Positions 36,250 through 48,609 of a DNA stretch of 64,000 nt are shown in pieces. A program made the position numbers and the translations under genes. The notes under the pieces are model-generated. The model worked only from the letters and a program-made list of their open reading frames with translations, did no database searches and had not been told where the DNA came from. How positions within the stretch are numbered: the stretch's first letter is position 1; each line of letters starts with the position of its first letter. Source of the stretch: Bombus terrestris (Eukaryota > Arthropoda > Insecta > Hymenoptera > Apidae); the NCBI RefSeq assembly GCF_910591885.1, contig NC_063269.1, forward strand, positions 5,146,001 through 5,210,000, in the 5' to 3' direction.

Positions 36250-39200
36250 TCATCGGTGTTCTGCCTCGAGTCATTCTCTCGGCAGAAGCCTCGCTTACTC
36301 TCGAAACTCTTTGGAGAACTCTCCTACTCGAACGATCTCGATTTTTCTTCGAACCTCTCGGGCTTCCGTTCGGCACGTTTCACCGTCAGAATCAACCGAG
36401 ATTCTCTTGCTTCTGCTGTTGCCGACTTCCTACACGTTCGCCATTTGTTCTTTCCGATTCGGCTTACCAACCGTCGAACGTTCTGGAAGTCCTATGGAAA
36501 CTTGAAACTTTTGCTAGCCTCGTGGGAGGAGCTCTACTAAGCTAAAATCTCCTAGGAAATTACAATTGTAAGATCGATCGCCATACGGCGTAAGAGACGT
36601 AACACGTTCGTCGTGTATCTAGTCGTTCGGAGACTTCGATACTTGTAGACCCGCAACCGCAATGTCGATTTCTCGGCAACGCGACTTTCTTTCGCGTATC
36701 TTCCGTCAACGTCGAATCGAGCTCCGATCGATCGAATTTTTCTTGTCTCGATGGAAACAACGTTCGTTTTACTTCAACGTAAGAATCGTTGCCTACGCTT
36801 TCTCCCGTGTTGTACGGAAACATCGTCTCGAACGCATCGTAAAATTCGATAGACCGCGATGTTTCGAAGATCGTTAACTCTGGACGGAATGAAGCTGTTA
36901 ACCTGGGGGATTAGCCTTTCAGATTCCTAATCGTATGGAAATGTGAAACGGTATCGCTTAGAAAACGTTAGGCCGAATGCTCTCGTGAAACCACCAACGC
37001 GTTTGTTCGTTGAAACCGCGCGATCTTCTTTCGGTAGGATCGAAACGAGTTTAAGAGATTGGTCGATCGAGTCGAAGATACATCTCCAAATACACGCGTA
37101 CAAGATAGGCAACGATAATCGGAGAAAGGTGGAGGAAATAAGAGGACTCGAACGATCTTTCGTAAAGCTTAGCCCGAGTCGCGTAACGAATGGAACGATT
37201 CTGGAAAAATAAAAGATTAGATTCGTCGTAATGGTACAGCCATTGGGAAAGTATCAAGCAGCGTCTCGCAGCAGAGGGTACGAATCTTCCCCGTGGATAA
37301 CCGTGACATCTACATAGGGTACCGTTCGAAATCGACTTTGTCGTCGATGTTTCATTCGTTCCTTCTGCCGTGATCTGTCGTTGCCAGCTTCGTCGTCTTA
37401 AAATCTTCGAGCTGTACGCGCGGTACGCGATAGCTGGCAGTGTAATTTTTCATACGGCAATCCAATGAAAATGAAGGTGAATCTCAAACACAAAATGCGA
37501 AATATTTATGATATAGGCAGGGATTATTATTATTATTCCGGGAAGAAATAGACACGGAGGGAAAGATGCGACAGCGGTAACCTTATAAGAAAACACGGGA
37601 GCGTCGGAAATCTCTCTAAACCCGAAACCTGTGCCGGGGCCGTCACGAATAAGGGGCGAGACATCCATAAACTTACCTTGGACCTCGGGGCTCACGGGGG
37701 TTCTGGGTAGGTTTTTCTTTTTACCGGACCAGGCAGGTGCGAACCGATTTCTATAGTCTTCTCCCGGTAACGGTCGTTCATCGTGCCAACGGTTCGAACT
37801 TTACGACGGTTTCCGTCGAACAAATCTCTTCGAATGCAGAGAAAAACGTTTCTGTCTGCGTGCGATCGACGATTTTATATTCTTCTCTTTATGTCGTTTA
37901 TCACGCACAATGGCCACGATTAACGGCAACCAAAAGCGATCAAAAATTCATGAAAAGATCTCTGAACGTAAGGAACGTATTTCGCTTCTTGTTACGATTA
38001 CGATTTCGTGAACTGCACGCCTAAACGATTAACGGCTTCGCGTCTATTCAAATTGCTTTCATTGGTAGTAGCGCATGGCCACCGCGTAAATCGTTTCACA
38101 TTCTTCCGCGTAATCGTAACGAATGCGAATGAGAACCTCGATTCCACGATTTTCAGAGCGTTTTATTTTCCATGTGCCTTCGTATATTTCGCAGGTATAC
38201 GTATACGCGTGTATTCTCAATGTAATAATTGGACGCGCCATGCAAGGAAAGTGTGATTTTTCTTTACTTTCGAACAGTTTCGAAATCGTTCGACGAACGA
38301 GATCGTTTCTTATCTTACTTAAGAGATTCGATGGCCGATCGACGATTCGACTGCGTATCAGTGGCTGATTTAAGTAATAAAAAGTCAGGTGTATACAAGG
38401 AAAACAGGGAGAAACGCAAGGACGACATACATCCGGCGGAAGTCGAAGGGCGTGAGCTCGTGACGCCAACGCTTGTACGCAGGGCGGAATCAGCTTTATA
38501 CCTGGACAGACGCAGGTGAGTTACCAGAACAGGGATATAACAGTACCGATCCTCCCGAAGGATCCTTCTTCGAAACGAACAATAAAAATCGTCCTTGACC
38601 GACCACCGTTCTCGGTTAAGCTTCGGAAGCAGCCATTAAGCGAGCAAATTCTTTGTCATAAATTGTAGTATTTAAGTAGATTTTCCATTTACGTTCGAGG
38701 ATTTTCAGGCACAATACATTCCCTTGTTTCTCTGTTCTCTTCAGTTGTCCGATCTTGAATAGAAACGGTATCCTGGATTTTCCATCGATAATTTCGTACC
38801 TGCGTGGTACGGAGGATGCTTGTTAAAAGAGAGGGAAGGAACACAGGTATTCTTGCGGTACATGTCGTCATTTGCCGTTGTAAATTTGTGGTACAAGCCG
38901 AAAAAGCAATATCGAATTCGACCTTCGAGGTCCTGCCACTCCAGGGCAAAGCGATACGCATGCAAAATTTCATTCACGTAAGCGTCACGTACGGCTTAAC
39001 GTTGCAATAACATTCCAAGAATAAGTTGGGGTCCGAAAGTTCGCCGGTTCTTTGTTTCCTGCTGTTTCAACCGAATAAAGAACGAATTTATTTTCGAGAA
39101 AAGAAAATCGTTAGTTTGCGTCTGTCGAATCGAAGAATCGGAAAGCAAATTAAGTGCCATGCTCGCGGCTACGAAGCGTGAATAACGAAGCGTTTCGCTG

Positions 39201-40400
39201 TTATTCGCTACGACCAAATTATTTTCGAGAATCGCGAACCATCGATCTTTCATCCTGTGACCTTTGGCAACGTTGAAATTGCAATTGTACATCAAACCGC
39301 TCGTGCACATGCCTTCCGTCACGGCGCTGCCTTTCCCACAAACTGAAAATGGATGACACGTGTAGTAGTCGCGGAACTTCCCAGGACGTACTTTCAGACA
39401 GCGGAACCGATTCTACATCGTTCAAGGAGGCGTATCTTTGGGGTGCATAAATGCGTTTGAACGTAAAAGGCGTCTGAACGAAAGAAAAAGACGGAAAAGA
39501 AATCTTCCCTCCGAAACTAATTATTTTTAGGGTTACTTTTAGCGGGCCCTTATTCTCCAACCAACTAAACAGTCGTGTAAAAAACAAAAAAAGCGATTGC
39601 CTTGGAACAACGAGCGTCGAGCCGTGGCCGAAATAGCCGTCGTTTTCGTGGCACGCCACGCTTAATGCGCGATTTAAACTCGAGACTGAAAATATATTTT
39701 ACATTCGACGTCACGTACCGCCAATTAGTAAGTAAGACACGCGGATGGCGACGAGCAGACGATAGACGTTGCGAGTGGCAATTTTTCAGCGGCAAGAGCA
39801 ACGCATCCGGGTTGAAGTATCGGACGGCCAAGTAGCTATCGCACCTCGAAACGAGTTATTAGATCCCACGTTCGAGAAAGAATTCGTTGCTCGAGAATTC
39901 CGAAGGTAATAAGCAACCGTGTTCGAGATAAAAGCGCAACGATTTATTCCGTTACGAAATTTTGTCGAGAAATCGAGAAAAAACGCGTATCGCCGAGGCA
40001 CATAGAGATTCCCACGCCAGGTGCGCTGCCGGATCGTCCCCACGAATTCTCGTGTTCCATCGCTAATAGATTCGACAGAAGCCGACGAAAAGTTTCCTCG
40101 TGAGCAAACGGAACGAAGAAAATCCCGACGAATTCTTCTCGACGAGGTCGTGTAATTGCAGGTAGGTAGGGTCGGGCTTGGGATAGATGGTCGATGCGAA
40201 GGCACGAAACGTTGCATCGATTGGATTGGATTGGATTGGCAAAGGGAAGCGCAAAGCCGAGCAGCTCGTTGAGGATATTCGAGAAGGGCCAAGTAAGAGA
40301 GGTGATTCGGGCGTTCGAGAAATATTCGACTCGTCGGCGATCATTGCGGTGACGTCGTGAATTTTCTTCGAAAAACGAGAGGACAGACCGGCTACGTAGA
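36250..40400. other. gene-free GC-rich block
   Basis: No frame here resembles a known protein. Scattered features are a consensus minus-strand donor (CCAAG|GTAAGT) at about 37,677, a plus-strand donor (GACGCAG|GTGAGT) at about 38,515, and a (GGATT)4 run at about 40,217-40,239. These may be splice sites of long noncoding or miRNA host transcripts, or may be chance. Confidence 0.5.
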
Positions 40401-40499
40401 GAGGTACGTACGAGGCCGAGCCTTCACCTCGATCGCGGTGTACGCGGCGCACACGTACAGGTAAACGTACGTAGACAGGTACGCGAGCGAAACGACCGG

Positions 40500-41930
40500 T
40501 GAGCGAGGACAGAAGAGAAGAGAGAAGAGAAGGGAAAAGAAGACAGAGGAAAGAAAAAGAGGGACAAGACGAGACGAGACACGTGGAAACGTGCAAAACG
40601 CAGAAGAGAGAACAAGAGGAAGAGGAGAAACGAAGAAGGAGAGGATGTGAAAGGAAAGAGAAATAGGAGGGTGGGAAGGAGGGAAAAGGAGGAGGCGCGA
40701 GAGATCGGTAGAGGGGTCATTGGTTGTTCGTTGCGCACTCTCAACGTATAGGAATCGTTATGGACCGACTATAGCCGTTGGAATGCGTCCTTTTTTCCCT
40801 TTTTCTGTCTCCCTATATACCTGGCGGGCTACTCTCGCTCCGTTGTGGCGACGACGTTGGCGGTGGCAGTGGCGATGGCGGTGGCGGTGGCGGTGGCGGT
40901 GACGGTGGCGGCAACCACGGCGGCGAACCTCTTGCGGACAATCTCGTCGGCCGGCGACCGGTATAGCCGCGACCGAGCCGCAGGAAAGAAACAACGATTC
41001 GACTTGATGGATCCGCGCTCCTTCGAACGTTCGGATTCGAGTCGCCGACACGCACCGGCCAACGACACGACACAGCCATAGACAGCGAAGAAGAGAGCTT
41101 GGAACATGGAACATCGCGTCGTACATCGTGCCGAACAGAGGAATTGGAAATTGGAGCGTCCAAACTGACAGTGAAGAAAGTGAGAAAAAGGAGACGATGG
41201 GGCGACCCACTGGCGAACGAAACGCAACCTCCTCTCGAAGAATCGACGAGGATCTTGGAGGACAAAAAGTGGGAAAAAGGCACGCGGGTCAACGGATACC
41301 TATAAAACGATAGAGACAAGAGGGGAATATACGAGACGCCGCGCCGCGTGGAAGGATCGTGAACTCGCGGCAAACCAGAAGAGTATTCGGGAACGAGGAG
41401 AACGAGAAGAACGAGATGCCGGCGCGAGGAAAGGCAAACGAGGCAACGCGATAAAGAACGAATCAACCAGGTAGAAAGACAGGGATGCCGCGGTGAAGTT
41501 GCGAGAGAGCCGGCCAAACGAGAAGACCGACCAAAGAAGGAGAGGGAGAAGAAGAGAACGATAGAAGACGGATGTATATAGGTAGGAGGACAGGTAGTCG
41601 GCTCGAGGAAAGAAGAGACCGAGCGAAGAGCACACGGGGGAAAGAAGAGACGAAAGAAAAGGGAGGATCCGCGAGGGGGAGTGGAGCGGTAAGCAGCGAA
41701 ACGGAGCGGGGTAGAAAGCAGAGGGGTAAGGAGAGGAAAGGAAAGAGAAGAGAGAGACTCGTTCGAGAGAGAATCTCGTACGTATACCGGCAGTTCGGTT
41801 CGATGACGTCACGACGTCGATTTGAACGGACCAATGAGCGTTCGAAGCGACGCTGAAGAGGTAAAGAGGATGTAGAGGGGACTGAACAGGCCGAAAGGAC
41901 CGCGAGGGGGGCAACGAGCTCTAGGTTCCG
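40500..41930. repeat. purine-rich GA tracts and a GGTGGC minisatellite
   Basis: The + strand is conspicuously purine-rich at about 40,500-40,700 and 41,080-41,930, with many GAGA-like elements. Between them, at about 40,855-40,915, lies an imperfect tandem array of GGTGGC/GATGGC hexamers. Overlapping open frames on both strands (Arg/Glu on one side, Ser/Leu/Phe on the other) are by-products. The segment sits just upstream of a candidate initiator at 42,000. Confidence 0.75.
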
Positions 41931-41997
41931 GAGTTCGAGGGGGCAGGGGTAACGCGAAAGGTGCGTGCGGCCCCGGACGTGGGGCGCGGGGCCAGTT

Positions 41998-42161
41998 GAT
42001 CAGTGAGTGCGGTAGTGATCTCATCTCGTACCGCGCCAGGTGTGACTCCTCTCTTTCCTCTTCTTTTGATCCGAGTCTATGTGCCCTTGGTAAGACGGAG
42101 CAAGCAGTAGCGGACTTAAAATTCACGTATCGACTCGGCCGTGTCCTCCACTTCGAGCAAC
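41998..42161 (+). promoter_or_regulatory. candidate core promoter and first noncoding exon (possible pri-miR-9a)
   Basis: After the GA-rich tract an initiator-like TCAGT occurs at 42,000-42,004. Good donors follow at about 42,089 (CCTTG|GTAAGA) and 42,161 (CAACAG|GTATGC). No coding potential is evident. A transcript starting here and running right would reach the miR-9a hairpin 4.6 kb away. All of this is inference from sequence signals, with no TATA box. Confidence 0.25.
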
Positions 42162-45045
42162 AGGTATGCTCTCCTCTCTTTTTCGTATCAAAAGACATAG
42201 CGCGTCACCGATTCGGACACCGTTCGATTCTATCTTCGAACCTCTAAATCTTATTCCAAATTTCGAGTCCAAACAAAATTTTGATTTCGGAGCAGCTTAC
42301 CTTGAATCGAATTCTCTTCGATTCGAGCAAAGAAACGATCATCTCCGCAAGGACAACGCATTCTAACCCGAAATTCTGATAAATTAGCACGAAAAGCTTT
42401 CGATTGGAATTCAATGATTTAATAACGAAGGTCGCATAAATCGTTGATCACCGGCAAACACGATCGCTTGACAAGGTCGAGGCGAAAATTGCCGCGTTTG
42501 CGTTCTTACCTATCTAGTTCGCGGCTATCCGTTTCCTTCCTATCGTCTATTCTCTTCTCGAACGGCCATTCCACCGTTCTCTATTTTTTCTCCCCTTCTT
42601 ATCTATGAGATTTCGCGGTTTAAACTCGAAAACTTCGACGTTTCTTCTCGCTCGATTCTTCGAGCTGTTCCTACCCGTTGCCGATTCGCACCGTTTCGCG
42701 TGCGAATTTCCTCGAGCCTCTTAGCAACAGGTTGCATCTGACTACCGTGGAAAAATAACCGCCGTTCGAACGCTCTTGTTCCTCTTGTTGCCCCATACGC
42801 TCCAAATTTTACGCGACGAAATTTCCTAATATCGTGCTTCCTTTTCAGATTTCGTCCGAATGGATGTTCGAAAATGAACTCGACGGTTTTCAAATTTTAC
42901 CTCGAATCATCAGAGTTCATCTTCAAATTTGTCTCGCGCAGCGATTTCAAATTCTTGTTGACGTTAAAGCCTTACCTGAAAAACCGTTTTCACCTTGGAG
43001 CTGGTGTTAGCGCAAGGACATAACAACATAACCGATAACCGTTACGCGTAATTAGTCAGGCCCATCGGCTATAGCGTTCAACGTATCGACCATTAAACGA
43101 CTTAATTAATATACGGCGTCTCCACGATCGTTCTCCTTTTATTTCGAAAAAAAATTCCAATCGAATCTCACGAACGTGACTCGCACGTCCACTTCGACAA
43201 ACCTGTTTGAATCGTTTCTTTTTTTTATGCCTGACAAGGAGCAAAAAAGATCGTCTTTTCTGCGTCACAGCTACAAAGATCGACGCGACGCGACGCGACG
43301 CGGCGGTGCGGTAGCGTTATGGCATTGCGGAAGCCTGTATCGCGAACGATCTTCAACGTACCGGCGAATGCATTCGAGATTTGCACGGTAGAGCGAGCGA
43401 CCGAGAAATAAAACGCACATATGCATAGCCGTGTTCGACCGCACCGCGTGTATATGGAACATTGGCGATGCGAATCCTTGGATTCGTTGCGAGCGACACC
43501 GACGAAACGGGTCCGAGTGTCACCGAATAACCGGTTCCTAATGAAACAGCAAAATTTTAATTTGAAAATTTCGATCCTTTCCTTGGTAACCACCGATCCT
43601 ACGTTATATTAGGAGATGAAGACAAACAACTACGCAATTGGCGACTGTAAATTAATTTGCAAGTTAAACCGTTCCGTTTGTTAGGTAAATAACGAGACAG
43701 GTACTATTTAACCGTGACGTTTCCTCCTATTAGTTGTGGAGTACAAACACTTAAACAAAAAGATTACTTTTCGCTTGACTTAAGCGCTAGTTCATCCTTT
43801 AGAGTTCGACCGGCAGAATCTGCGAAACGTCGTCCGCCTCTTTGACGTTCAGCGACTTCTATTTTTAATCTCGTTATTTAAGGCTCGAAACATTTTTGTC
43901 GAATAATCGTTGTATCAATTTGTTTTTCACAGGAGAGACAGTAAACAGAGGAAACTAGCTTTCGTAGAGGTGCGTCAATCACGAGTAATCACGAGACGCG
44001 AAAGATATTTTTGGAAATAACGAGGAAAATCCCGCGAATCTTCTCGTCGAGAGGCTTCGTTTTTTCGCGCCTTTGGATCCGTTGCAGCGCGGCAGGGAAG
44101 TTAAATCAAGCTCGATAACTACATTCGAAGTGATAATGACTATAAGTGAAGCGACATTAGCCCCGATTATCTCAAGTACTCGTACAGCTGTGTTTACGTA
44201 AACGGTTGGAAGTCACATTGGAAACCGACCTCGTTAGGAAACTAATTTACCACGGGTACACGTTCGAAACGTTAGCTCGTGAAATTTCTGTCCACCGGCC
44301 TGTTAACGTCCTGCCGTCATGATTTTTCCTCTGCGGGGGTAAGTTAGCGATTTAGAAAACACGCGTGTCGACGCGTAACGGCCACGAACAGGATCTCTGA
44401 TCGTTGCGCAACGAATTCAGGAACGGAACGGAAAAGTTCTCGATAAAACGTACGGTCAATAAGACGTATCGTGCAAAGACCCTGCGATGCCACGGTTGGA
44501 CACCGGATTGTTAATTAAATCGTGAACTGTTAATCAGACCGTTAAACCGACCAGCATTAAGATTCAACGCCGAAAATATTTTTCAGCTTCGAGCAACCGT
44601 CGCCGATTCCTGCAAGAAATCTTCCCCATTACTTAGCGAATTCTCAGCGCGATCTTGATAACGAGCTACGATCGATTCGACGGATTTTAGTTTTCGGCAC
44701 TGTCGTTTTTCTTACGAGAACGTACGACAATTACATAGGTTAGCTGCAACAACAGGCCGTGACGAGCAAATGGAACGAATCGAAGGTCAGCTTATCATGA
44801 AAGATAGGTACTCGCTCATATTTGCCGTAGGTACGTGACGATGGACTTGTACAACTTGGATAAGCCATTCCGGCGGCAAAGTAGGCTAGAAATCTCAGTT
44901 GCCTTTGTTGCTGTAGCAGCTTTCAACAGGGAGAAAAAATAAAGAAAATTGAGTTTTAGAAAGTCGGGGATTATCGTTGAATCGAGTCTAAATCTATCTG
45001 ATCAGTTTTCCTGTTACGCTCGATACGAGAGCGAACGAGAAATAA

Positions 45046-45067
45046 ACCGGCAGTTTTTCAGGTGAGT
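45046..45067 (+). other. ratchet-type recursive splice site motif
   Basis: TTTTTCAG|GTGAGT at 45,054-45,067 is a pyrimidine-led acceptor fused directly to a donor. This is the form used for zero-length recursive splicing in long insect introns. It lies on the strand of miR-9a, between the candidate first exon near 42 kb and a strong acceptor at 46,461. A similar motif exists on the minus strand at about 42,976, so chance is not excluded. Confidence 0.3.
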
Positions 45068-46727
45068 ATACCACGGTTCTTCTTTCTTTATTTTTCTATC
45101 TTTTAGTCTTTTCTTAATGGGATCTTTTGCACTTTCACTCTCGTGATAAAACGCGTGCACGGAGATGTAAGTACGATATTCGCTCGCGGCATCGTTTCTA
45201 TCGAACCATCTACCGCCATCGATTTCATTTCCGACAAATATTTCACCGTCGATATTCGTCGCAAACGTATTTTTACATTCTCAAAAATTACGGATCAACG
45301 AATAAGTAAAAAGAGCAAAGATCGTGTCGCAATTTTTTAAATTATCTGTTGCGAAATTCGATAAGGCGGCTAATACTGGCGTATTTCCCCGCCTATCAGA
45401 TTCGATAAGCGTGTTATTTAAATATAAAATTATTGGCAAATGTGTCAGATCCTCATTGTGCAAGGCGGTGGTATTCCGAAAAGTTCATGTTATTTTTCTA
45501 CTCACGTCCATGCCCGTATTTCATATCGAGATTGAGAAGTTGTACAGATAAAGAGGCGAGGAGAAGCGCGGGAAGCACCGAACAGCTTGATGATAAAATA
45601 GAAGTCAGCCACGCGTGTACTGCAGCGTGAGATCATAACTTTCTCCAAATGGTAGTTCTTACGAAACATTGTACTGGTCTACTGGTGGACTGACCGAATG
45701 AAAAGCACAGCATTGGCTATCAAAATCGTTGCTACGACCACGAAATATAGATTACGTTCCGAGTAATAATCGACGGTAAAACCAACGATTGAACGTACGA
45801 ATCTCCTTTTCTTTCTAACGAATATCGTCCGACTCGAGTAGACTACTTCGGTTAACATTCGCCACACTTAACGCGCGCCTTATGATTTACACGTGATATT
45901 TCTCGGAATTCGAAGTTTATCTCTGTATCTGGATATATTCGTGTTCTACAGATATAACTTTTGTTAAAGTTGTGAATCAGTCAGTCAGAAATGGCAACCA
46001 GGAAACTCGATGATACCGCAAGATGCACGGAGCCAATGTAATTATGACGCAACGATATAACGTGTTGCGCGTTCTACGATTCAGCAAAACCGTATCGCCT
46101 CGTTTCTTCGACCATTTACGTTTCACTTAAACGACCTGGAGCGAGCAACACAAATCGAAAACGTTACACCGTGTGACCGTATGCCCGCCGCTTTCTCTGC
46201 ATTCGGTGCTTTCCATTATCATGCTTTTAGGAAGAGAATGACTTTGGCCTGGTAACGGTGGAAAAATTTCCAGATATACGCTCGTAGCCTCTGGCTATCC
46301 TCTACCCGAAGGCCCGTCTTACCGACTAACTTTCACTCCGAAATGTCAACGGTTGTGTTTCACTTTTCAAACCCGTGCGCATATCAATCAATTCGTGGTT
46401 ACGCGACAAAGGGACGATTGTTGTAAAGCGGTTTCCGATTTCTCCGTTCTTTCTGTTACAGAGTGGGGACACCATCGACACGTGCATGCCATTATCTGCA
46501 CCGGGAAATAGTGGATTTTCGATCGAGAGGGAGACGCTCGCTCGTATAAACAGCCGTTAACGATCGATCCGTATGTTTACCGATTTTTACGATCTCGAGA
46601 ATAGAAGGCCCGACATTGTCGGATGAATAGGCCGGCAGCAAAGAAGGTTTTCGATTCTCGACGGTTTGATTGGCTGGCACGACTAAATTTGCAAGTATTT
46701 CGACACTCGAAGCGACAAGAAGATCTT

Positions 46728-46812
46728 GGCGCGGACATTTTCTTTGGTTATCTAGCTGTATGAGTATTATTCGACATCATAAAGCTAGGTTACCGGAGTT
46801 AAGCTCCTCGCC
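46728..46812 (+). ncRNA. mir-9a: miR-9a precursor hairpin
   Basis: The 5' arm at 46,741-46,763 begins TCTTTGGTTATCTAGCTG and matches insect miR-9a-5p through all 23 bases as I know it. The 3' arm at 46,779-46,800 begins ATAAAGCTAGGTTACC, the classic miR-9a star strand. The arms pair as CTAGCT/AGCTAG and continue with G:U pairs outward, with a 15-nt loop and a flanking GGCG/CGCC clamp. In Drosophila miR-9a represses senseless to sharpen sensory-organ precursor selection, and also limits wing-margin apoptosis. It lies at the right end of a large gene-free block. A strong acceptor (CTTTCTGTTACAG) at 46,461 suggests the hairpin lies in a terminal exon of a spliced primary transcript (inference). 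Confidence 0.97.
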
Positions 46813-46931
46813 ATATCAACTCCACGGATTCTTCTTCCCCGTTTCGATTTGCTACTCAAGTAACCGTAAACCGATGGATGTAAAAATTAATGAAATCATT
46901 AAATATATGTAACTATAAGTATTAAAAAAAA

Positions 46932-46934
<3 letters not shown>

Positions 46935-46972
<38 letters not shown>
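46935..46972. repeat. (TA)n microsatellite
   Basis: A pure TA dinucleotide run about 120 bp downstream of the miR-9a hairpin, read directly. It marks the change into AT-rich DNA and is likely to be polymorphic. Confidence 0.95.
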
Positions 46973-46980
<8 letters not shown>

Positions 46981-48540
46981 TTGTAAATAAATATAAATTT
47001 TCAGAAAGAAAGAATAAAAATATTTTCTAAAACGCCAGAAATCCCGATAAATACTTACTGACCATATCGATGAGAGAAAGATGTCTTGTAGAATAAACAA
47101 CGTGGAAACACGATGAATAGAAAAAGATCGCGCCTTACATGCTTCGAACATTTCTGTATTCCTTCAGCATGAAAATCTACGGGTTAGGCATTTGTAATTA
47201 TACTAGTAGTGTCATTGCCACGTGACTCGATTACCTATTAAGGACATTTCAGAACTTACAAGCATCGATATTTCGTTTTCTTGCGTAGTCATATTTCGTG
47301 TACCAAGAAATCAAACTTCGGCATTGTCTTATCGATCGGCACGTCTTAAAAATAAATTCGGACACGGGCGAATAAAAAAAGGCAGTTATGCTCTTTTTAT
47401 ACAGAAGTTCTCAAATTAAAAGGCATATCTTCTGATAGGTTCATTTTTATATTGCGTCGGAAATAAAGAAAGAAGCAAAAAGAATCGTAAACCGATATAC
47501 ACTTGCCTAAGAGAAACGAGTTAAACTATAGGGCTATAATTATTTAATAAAATATAAATTCCACTAATTCCTGAACAAAGACTAGATAAAAAATTGGCTT
47601 ATGTATTTACAACAAACTTAGGGGGCGCCACGTTCCAATACATGGAGAAGTACGTTCCGATACCGACTGGATTTTCGTAATTTTTTATAAACGTTTCTTC
47701 GTACGCCACTGTTGATCCACATATATATCATTCTTTGGTTCTTTGAAACATTCAACAATGAAATTCTTAAAATAACATACGTAAAAGGGAACTCGTATGC
47801 GTTCATACTTATACAATTTTTTGATGATTTAATTTATCAATTATTAGTAATCTACTTCTTAGTATTCTCTTAAGGTCGCAACAAATATGCGTAATGTGCT
47901 ATGACTCATGAGATGAATATTTTTCTTAAAACATTCTACCGGAATAATAGGTAAATTACAATGACAAAGAACGAATTATTTCTAGGATCTCACCCACACA
48001 GATAATTACGCTATGAATCTTTTAAAATGATAAGATTTTCCTTAAATATGTTAAAGACAAAATTATTCGGAGAAAACTAACTGGAAAAGTTTTACTGGGA
48101 AAATACTTATTTAAAACAATCAAATCATAAAATTTAATACGATTGTTAATAACTCAATTTGATATATTTGTCGATAACTTTTTATTTAAAGTAACCATAA
48201 ATGAAATTTTTAGATTTTGCATGCTCGTTAATGATGCTAATAAAATAGCTTAATCGTAATTAACAAAAGTGCTAGTATAAAAATGGTTTGTCCATTTTTC
48301 TAATTGTACACATGTCTGATAATGTTGGATACATCAATTCATAACAAATTCCGGAAATACCGCGCTAGGGAGAAAAAGAATCATTGTCATTTTTATCGTT
48401 TGAACAGCACGTATTTTTGTTCGATTGAAGGAAAATTATGTGTTTTTATTTCTTGACAGGCGAACGATACCAATAGCAGAGACAAAAGCGATTCATTGAT
48501 TAAAGATCATTGAAATAGATTTAAATTCCACCGGATATGG
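46973..48540. other. AT-rich intergenic region between miR-9a and Hsp90
   Basis: No coding region or RNA gene is supported here. It probably contains the end of the miR-9a primary transcript and distal Hsp90 upstream sequence. Open frames are short and without features. Confidence 0.55.
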
Positions 48541-48562
48541 AGTGTTCAAAAGGGTACAAAAG

Positions 48563-48590
48563 TTCTAGAACATTCTAGAACATTCTAGAA
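48563..48590. promoter_or_regulatory. heat-shock element array of six nGAAn units
   Basis: Three consecutive TTCtaGAA palindromes separated by CA form six perfectly phased, alternating nGAAn/nTTCn pentamers. This is the optimal binding site for two or more HSF trimers. The array ends 10 bp upstream of the TATA box, so HSF control of the following Hsp90 gene is nearly certain. Confidence 0.97.
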
Positions 48591-48600
48591 TTTTGGTAAG

Positions 48601-48609
48601 TATATAAAG
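48601..48609 (+). promoter_or_regulatory. TATA box of the Hsp90 gene
   Basis: TATATAAAG stands immediately after the heat-shock array. Transcription would begin near 48,630, giving a noncoding first exon to 48,755 (donor ATATG|GTAAGT) and an intron to 49,143 ending in a T-rich tract and TTACAG. One intron just before the start codon is the usual Hsp83 structure. Confidence 0.9.

Noticed and set aside
35494..36376. Long minus-strand frames rich in Leu/Phe/Ser
   Set aside because: They are translations of the complementary strand of a GAA/GA purine tract.
40758..41914. Several 120-234 codon frames around the GGTGGC and GA tracts
   Set aside because: They overlap on both strands and are repeat-driven with Ser/Pro/Leu or Arg/Glu composition.
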